9,231 nt of DNA from Treponema sp. (GTDB lineage Bacteria; Spirochaetota; Spirochaetia; Treponematales; Breznakiellaceae). Positions 5,372 through 9,231 of the stretch are shown piece after piece (the stretch's first letter is position 1; each line of letters begins with the position of its first letter). The stretch spans positions 1 through 9,231 of the forward strand of contig JAITQR010000111.1 of NCBI GenBank assembly GCA_031288815.1, given 5' to 3'. The position numbers and the translations under genes are program-made. A model generated the notes under the pieces. The model saw only the letters and a list, made by a program, of their open reading frames with translations. It searched no databases and was not told the DNA's origin.

Positions 5372-6875
5372 GAAAACCGTCCGTGTTCTCTATCAAGAAT
5401 CCCTCATCGTTTTCATCGGCGGGACGTACCCCCGCCGTAAGCGTCTGTTCCGGTACGGCCTCGACGCTGAGCGCCCGGGGCTCGGCGGGACAGGCGACAA
5501 AGCACGCGCCGCAGCCTATACAGTACCGTTCATCGAATACGGGCCTGGTGAGCCAGGGAACGCCCGACTCGCCGTAGGAGATCATCGTGATGGCCCCGGT
5601 GGGGCAGACTTCCGCGCAGGCCCCGCAGGACTCCCGTTTTGTGTTGACCACGCAGCGTTCAAAGCTGAGGCTTGACAGGGCGACGCGGGTCCGGTGTTTT
5701 TCTTCCACGTCCAGGCGGCGTATGGCCCCGGTGGGACAGACCTTTCCGCACTCCACGCAGTTATACTGGCAGCCGGCCTTGGCGTAATCCAGTACGGGAC
5801 GGGGGGAATAAGGCGTCCTGATTATCCCGACCGGACAGGCGGAGGCGCAGGCCTGGCAGCCGACGCAAAAGGCGCGGTACCGCCTCTCGTTCAGCGCCCC
5901 CGGCGGGAGTATGGGGAACCGCGATCCCGCCGTATCCGTAGCGCCGGAGGAGGAGAACAGCCTCAGGCCGGGGCCCGCGAGATACACGGCGCCGCAGAGA
6001 ACCGAAGCCCTGCCCGCGCCCTTTAAAAAGACACGGCGCGATTCACCGGAAAGGGCCGCCTTCCCGCGCGGGCCGTAGCTTACGCTTCCGCCGGGGCAGG
6101 CGGAGGCGCAGGAAAAGCAGAGTACACAGCCATCGCTGTCTATCCGCTTTGAACGCGAATCCATACAAGCCGCCGGACACTTCTTCTCGCAGATCCCGCA
6201 GGAAACACAGCGGGAGGATACTTTCATCCCCAGGAGGGCCGCCGGTGACAGCAAACCAAGGGTCAAGCCGACAGGACACCAGCGGCAAAACACCCTGCCC
6301 TGAAAAAACGCGAGGACAAGGATAAGAACGAAGGGAAGGGCAAGGAGAAAACCGAAGGGCTCCGCCTTTCCGCCCATAAGCGCGCGGAAGGCTCCCAGGC
6401 CCCGCCCGAAGTTGGAGAGGGGGTCCAGAGCCATCATGAGCGGGGAAAACGAAAGAACCAGGCCCAAACCGGTAAGCAGCGGCGCCGCGTAACGCATCCC
6501 CGGCGCGGCCGCGTAGCCGGAGCGGACAATCCCCGGCCTCCGGCCCTTAGCTTTTTTTCCGGCCCGCCCCCGTAAAAAATTTCCGGCCCGCCAGAACAGT
6601 TCCTGCGAGGTTCCCAAGGGGCAGAGGACGGAGCAGAAGACCCTGCCGAAAAGCAGGGAAAGGGCAAGAATGCCAAGGATCGCCACGGCCCCTATGCCGC
6701 CCCCGTAGAGGCTTGGGGAAAACTGCCCCTTCACGGCAAGGGACAATATTTCGTTTGAATTGAGGGCGTCTGAAAGGTAGGCATAGATAAAAAAACCCAG
6801 CGCCAGGGCCGCGAGGAACAGGCGCAGCAGGGCCGGAAGGCGGCGAAGGAAGCGGGTCTCCGCGGGCTTTTCCAT
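5364..6875 (-). CDS. NapH/NapG-like membrane polyferredoxin with internal Tat motif
   Basis: This 503-residue membrane iron-sulfur protein has a NapH-like N-terminal half. It has about four helices (near 13-34, 57-77, 130-150 and 172-192), with CSVLCP (81-86) after the second and CRWCP (197-201) after the fourth. Two ferredoxin motifs follow (Cys223/226/229/233 and Cys250/253/256/260). Then comes SRRVFLKGAG (279-288), an exact twin-arginine consensus, with a mildly hydrophobic stretch to about 304. After that come four more cluster motifs: Cys337-347, Cys369/373/376/380, Cys408/417/420/424 and Cys452-462. It resembles a NapH fused to a Tat-exported NapG-like ferredoxin, so clusters may lie on both membrane faces. 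The role is probably electron transfer between the membrane pool or cytoplasm and the periplasm; the terminal partner is unknown. The start is 1 nt after the DUF362 stop, with no good ribosome-binding site, so translational coupling is likely. Confidence 0.9.
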   Translation of the reverse strand: MEKPAETRFLRRLPALLRLFLAALALGFFIYAYLSDALNSNEILSLAVKGQFSPSLYGGGIGAVAILGILALSLLFGRVFCSVLCPLGTSQELFWRAGNFLRGRAGKKAKGRRPGIVRSGYAAAPGMRYAAPLLTGLGLVLSFSPLMMALDPLSNFGRGLGAFRALMGGKAEPFGFLLALPFVLILVLAFFQGRVFCRWCPVGLTLGLLSPAALLGMKVSSRCVSCGICEKKCPAACMDSRSKRIDSDGCVLCFSCASACPGGSVSYGPRGKAALSGESRRVFLKGAGRASVLCGAVYLAGPGLRLFSSSGATDTAGSRFPILPPGALNERRYRAFCVGCQACASACPVGIIRTPYSPRPVLDYAKAGCQYNCVECGKVCPTGAIRRLDVEEKHRTRVALSSLSFERCVVNTKRESCGACAEVCPTGAITMISYGESGVPWLTRPVFDERYCIGCGACFVACPAEPRALSVEAVPEQTLTAGVRPADENDEGFLIENTDGFPF

Positions 6876-6876
6876 G

Positions 6877-7794
6877 CTACAGGCTTATGCGGGCGATATT
6901 CAGTTTCGAAAGATCCATCTGCCCGAAACCCGCCGCCGCGGCCAGGCGTACGCACTCGACTTCGCCCTGCTTGCGCCCAACCAGCATGGAGGCCGCCGTG
7001 TCCGCCGCCACAATATCCGGCGAGATGATCAGCGAATCCAACTGGGCCACGTCGGCCAGAGAGCCGCCCCGGGGGCCGTTTCTGGTTATGACCCGGTATG
7101 CGTCCACGATGTTAAGATCCGGTTTTTTAGCGTACAGAAAATCCGCGATGCAGGTCTGGAGCCCGTTTGAATGGTACACCCGCCGGTTCCAGACACAACC
7201 CATGAGGTTTTTCATCGAACCGGTAAGGCCGGCCCCGCCATGGTGTTTCAGTACCGGCACGTTTATCATCACGTCACATTCCAGGATCGTTTCGTGTACC
7301 ATCGTTTCCCTCAGCCTCTTTCCCTTGAGGGTGATTCGCTGGTAGTAGCCTTCCCGCTCGGCGGGGGCGTGTACCGCGCCCGCGCCCGTGGCCGCGGCGA
7401 GGATACCGCTGTTTCTGGCGCTGCTCTCCCAGTAATCGAGGGAATGATCCATGATTATCACCCTTCTCGCTCCCGCGTCCCGGCAGTGTTTAACCACCGC
7501 CGCCACCAGGCCGGGAGAAGTGTTCGCGGCGTATTGGGGAGACAGATCCCACGACATGTTGGGTTTTATAAGGACCGTCTGGCCGTTTTTGACGAAACGC
7601 CCCATGCCGCCGATGGCTCTCATTCCCCTGTCGAACATCGCCTCCGGCGTCCCTCCCCGGAGCGCCACGAGGTCGGGATAGGTGTTTTCCTGCGCGGCAA
7701 GAAGGGCTCTGTCGCGGAGACCCTTGGGCAAAAGAAGCAAGCCGGCGCCGAAACCAATGACGGCGGTTTTCTTGAGAAATTCGCGTCTGTCCAT
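6877..7794 (-). CDS. DUF362 protein with twin-arginine signal
   Basis: This 305-residue protein begins MDRREFLKK, a twin-arginine motif (Arg3-Arg4), followed by a hydrophobic stretch at 11-22 and likely cleavage near residue 34. It is therefore expected to be folded in the cytoplasm and exported by Tat. The mature part is a DUF362 domain: VLIKPNM (74-80), NVPVLKHH (178-185) and TGSMKNLMG (191-199). DUF362 proteins often occur with ferredoxin domains. Here the iron-sulfur part is the next gene, 1 nt downstream. It has only a few scattered cysteines and no cluster motif of its own. The ATG has a GGAGG ribosome-binding site 7 nt upstream. The biochemical function of DUF362 is not established. 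Context suggests a periplasmic partner of the polyferredoxin. Confidence 0.92.
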   Translation of the reverse strand: MDRREFLKKTAVIGFGAGLLLLPKGLRDRALLAAQENTYPDLVALRGGTPEAMFDRGMRAIGGMGRFVKNGQTVLIKPNMSWDLSPQYAANTSPGLVAAVVKHCRDAGARRVIIMDHSLDYWESSARNSGILAAATGAGAVHAPAEREGYYQRITLKGKRLRETMVHETILECDVMINVPVLKHHGGAGLTGSMKNLMGCVWNRRVYHSNGLQTCIADFLYAKKPDLNIVDAYRVITRNGPRGGSLADVAQLDSLIISPDIVAADTAASMLVGRKQGEVECVRLAAAAGFGQMDLSKLNIARISL

Positions 7795-7834
7795 TTTTAA
7801 CCTCCGGGAACGTATTAAAACCCGTAAACAGCAT

Positions 7835-7874
7835 GGGGCTTCCCCAAAACTTCGGTTTTTAGGAAAGCTACCTT
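7835..7874. repeat. Diverged short repeat, copy A, with UUCG hairpin
   Basis: This copy shares CCAAAACTTC exactly with copy B at 8047-8092, plus the flanking GGCT/GGGCT start and the AAGCT...ACCTT end. It contains TGGGG-CTT-CCCCA and the hairpin AAAAC-TTCG-GTTTT (7846-7859). It lies in the predicted 5' leader of the Tat operon. Confidence 0.45.
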
Positions 7875-7876
7875 AA

Positions 7877-7906
7877 TGTATACCACAATTTTCTCCTAAT
7901 TGTTAC
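7877..7906 (-). promoter_or_regulatory. Candidate promoter of the DUF362-polyferredoxin-tatAC operon
   Basis: On the minus strand an extended -10 (TGG-TATACA, hexamer at 7877-7882) lies 18 nt from a partial -35, GTAACA (7901-7906). Transcription would start near 7870. The leader of about 75 nt would contain the hairpin at 7846-7859. No closer alternative is apparent. Confidence 0.42.
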
Positions 7907-7923
7907 ACCAAGCCGGTAAAATC

Positions 7924-7953
7924 AAAAACCTCGCCCTGAAGGGCGAGGTTTTT
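7924..7953. terminator. Bidirectional intrinsic terminator
   Basis: A perfect 13-bp stem, AAAAACCTCGCCC (7924-7936) with GGGCGAGGTTTTT (7941-7953), has a 4-nt loop. The A and T tracts give a U-run on either strand. On the minus strand it would end transcription from truA before the Tat operon promoter. Confidence 0.88.
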
Positions 7954-7976
7954 GTTCTCCCGTGGTGGTTAGACTC

Positions 7977-8024
7977 AGGGTTTAATACCTTAAGAACGCC
8001 CTAAAGGGCGGGGTATTAAACCCT
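7977..8024. repeat. Large nested palindrome with 13-bp perfect arms
   Basis: The outer arms, AGGGTTTAATACC (7977-7989) and GGTATTAAACCCT (8012-8024), are perfect. An inner hairpin CGCCC-TAAA-GGGCG (7997-8010) sits off-centre, leaving a 7-nt bulge on one side and one base on the other. It could be a cruciform, a structured 3' end or a small interspersed element. No coding potential is seen. Confidence 0.65.
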
Positions 8025-8046
8025 TCGCTACGAATCAAAAACCAGT

Positions 8047-8092
8047 GAGGCTGTTCCAAAACTTCAGCTTTTGGAACAAGCTCTGGTACCTT
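8047..8092. repeat. Diverged short repeat, copy B, with 10-bp hairpin
   Basis: TGTTCCAAAA (8052-8061) and TTTTGGAACA (8069-8078) form a perfect 10-bp stem with a 7-nt loop. The element shares CCAAAACTTC and flanking bases with copy A at 7835-7874. It lies 35 bp beyond the end of truA and could be a REP-like interspersed element. Confidence 0.55.
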
Positions 8093-8126
8093 CGCTTTTA
8101 TCCGGCGATTCGGCGCAAACAGGCTA

Positions 8127-8966
8127 TTAATCCCGGTAGTAGTCTATCTTCCAAAGCCACAGCCCCCTCCCCGGCAGGGCGGGCCCGGCGAGCCTCCGAT
8201 CCCCCGCCTCCAGGGCCTCCCGCAGGGCCCGGGGGGGAAGGCGGCGCTCCTCGAAAAAGAGCAGGGTTCCCAGTACCGTGCGGACCATCTTCCACAGAAA
8301 GGCGTTGGCGCTTATCTCGAACACCAAAGTATCCCGGTCGATAAAAAAACCGCAACGCGATATGTAACGGAACCGGGACTCGCTGGGATCCCGGGGGCTG
8401 GCGAAGAGGGAGCAGTCCCGCTCCCCCAGGAGAAGGCGGCCGTAGTCGTTCAGGAGGCCCAGGTCGGGCCGCCGCCAGAGCTGCAGGGCGTAGCGCAGTT
8501 CCTGGGGCAGGCCCCGGCGGCCACAGATCAGGTGGTAGCGGTAGGTACGGCTCTTCGCGTCAAAACGGGCGTGGAAGTCCCGCCGGGTCTACCGGGCTTC
8601 CAGGATCCTTACATCCTGGGGAAGGAGGCCGTTCAAGGCGGGGACAAAACGCTCCGCCGGGATACCGGCGATGGGGGTATAGAAATTAGCCACCTGGCCC
8701 GCCGCGTGAACCCCCGCGTCGGTCCGGCCCGATCCGGTAAGGCGGAGGCGGGTCTTATGCAGCTTTTCCAGGGCGTCCTCGATGAGCCCCTGCACGGTAC
8801 GGGGCCTGTCCCGGCGGTCTCCTCGGTTTTTCTCCCGGATCTCCTGTTTCTGCCAGCCCGAAAAATCCGTGCCGTCGTAGGCGACCGAAAGGCGGATGTT
8901 CCGCGTCCCCCCGCCAGGTTCCGGAGGCGCGGCGGAGGGAGGCCGAGGGCGAGACGGCTCAGGCAT
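8127..8966 (-). pseudogene. truA: tRNA pseudouridine(38-40) synthase TruA, interrupted by an in-frame TAG
   Basis: TruA converts uridines 38-40 of the tRNA anticodon arm to pseudouridine. The N-terminal part has RLSVAYDGTDFSGWQ (about 25-39) and SGRTDAGVHAAGQV with the catalytic Asp83. Codon 126 is TAG (8589-8591). Translating past it in the same frame gives RDFHARFDAKSRTYRYHL, then a complete second half with FEISANAFLWKMVRTVLG, ending IDYYRD before TAA. The spacing between EAR and DFHARF is normal, so exactly one codon is changed and no frameshift is needed. The full frame has 279 sense-plus-amber codons, a little longer than usual because of an extra stretch after GWQ. It starts at the ATG at 8966, overlapping the upstream stop (ATGCCTGA). 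It may be a recent pseudogene, a sequencing error or a readthrough case. Confidence 0.9.
8589..8591 (-). other. In-frame amber codon in truA
   Basis: TAG falls between EAR and TRRDFHARF, where relatives usually have a variable residue such as Glu or His. A single base change from GAG or CAG would explain it. TAG also ends two intact genes in this window (the lipoprotein and the DUF362 gene), so it is a normal stop codon here. Confidence 0.9.
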
Positions 8967-9231
8967 CGCTTTCGGCAAGTTCCTTGTTGATGACGTCGTA
9001 TATGTGCCGCGCCCGTTCCAGAAGGGGGCCGGGTTTTTCACGGGAAGATTTTCCCATGCCGAACATCTTGGCGATGGTACGGCGGGCATCCTCCAGGACA
9101 AACTTCCGCTGTCCCGGATCCTCCTGGGGCCCGAACTTGTAACGGAGATACGCGCAGAGGTACAGCACACCCTCGTAGGCGTAGTTCTTGTCCGTATCCG
9201 GGCCGAAGGCCTTCATCCCCGAAAGGGTTTC
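8959..9231 (-). CDS. Unrecognised protein, C-terminal part (5' end outside the window)
   Basis: The frame is open from the right edge to TGA at 8959-8961, giving the last 90 residues. I do not recognise the family with confidence; a DUF2225-like C-terminus is one possibility. The visible part is mostly predicted helix, rich in Tyr, Lys and Arg, with two blocks (around YEGVLYLCAYLRYKFG and LERARHIYDVINKELAE) that could form a helical-repeat-like tail. A Met codon at 9214-9216 lacks a properly spaced ribosome-binding site, and the frame stays open upstream of it, so it is probably internal. The stop overlaps the truA start by 8 bp (ATGCCTGA), indicating one operon with truA. Confidence 0.7.
   Translation of the reverse strand, partial: ETLSGMKAFGPDTDKNYAYEGVLYLCAYLRYKFGPQEDPGQRKFVLEDARRTIAKMFGMGKSSREKPGPLLERARHIYDVINKELAESDA

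Noticed and set aside
7801..8126. CRISPR array
   Set aside because: The repeats are hairpins of different sequence without regular spacers or exact direct repeats.
8127..8588. Frameshift as the cause of the broken truA
   Set aside because: The second half continues in exactly the same frame as the first, with normal spacing between EAR and DFHARF, so only the TAG interrupts it.
8589..8591. General reassignment of TAG to an amino acid
   Set aside because: The lipoprotein and DUF362 genes both end properly at TAG, so it acts as a stop codon in this genome.
1..9231. tRNA, rRNA, insertion sequence or phage genes
   Set aside because: No cloverleaf, rRNA signature, transposase motif or phage protein was seen on either strand.

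Overview
The window looks like chromosomal sequence from a GC-rich anaerobic spirochete of the Treponema group. This is a best guess. It rests on the lipoprotein with a DUF1566 (Lcl_C-type) domain, the two-subunit iron-sulfur class I fumarase, and the general style of the proteins. No rRNA or tRNA is present to confirm it. Nine genes are intact or nearly so, one is interrupted, and one runs off the right edge. All genes are on the minus strand except an XRE regulator and an RNA methyltransferase.

Left part (1-1950): a minus-strand lipoprotein joins a CsgG/LpoB-like domain to a C-terminal DUF1566 domain through a Pro/Ala linker. It diverges from a small XRE-family regulator across an AT-rich gap of about 200 bp that holds inverted repeats and a candidate promoter. 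The space after the regulator has only short GC palindromes.

Middle (1953-4339): the fumarate hydratase alpha and beta subunits form a minus-strand pair. A 75-nt intercistronic spacer with a perfect hairpin separates them. Diverging from this pair across 41 bp, with a 12-bp perfect palindrome in the gap, is a NOL1/NOP2/Sun-family cytosine-C5 RNA methyltransferase. Its terminator lies inside the 3' end of the convergent tatC.

Tat block (4336-7794, minus strand, probably one operon): a DUF362 protein with a twin-arginine signal, a 503-residue NapH/NapG-like polyferredoxin with an internal twin-arginine motif, tatA and tatC. This reads as a self-contained module in which the Tat translocase is encoded with two likely substrates. 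The polyferredoxin may carry clusters on both faces of the membrane.

Right part (7795-9231): an intergenic region of about 330 bp packed with hairpins holds a bidirectional terminator, a 13-bp-arm nested palindrome and two diverged copies of a short repeat. It is followed by truA (tRNA pseudouridine synthase), which is complete except for one in-frame TAG codon, and by the 3' end of an unrecognised gene overlapping truA by 8 bp.
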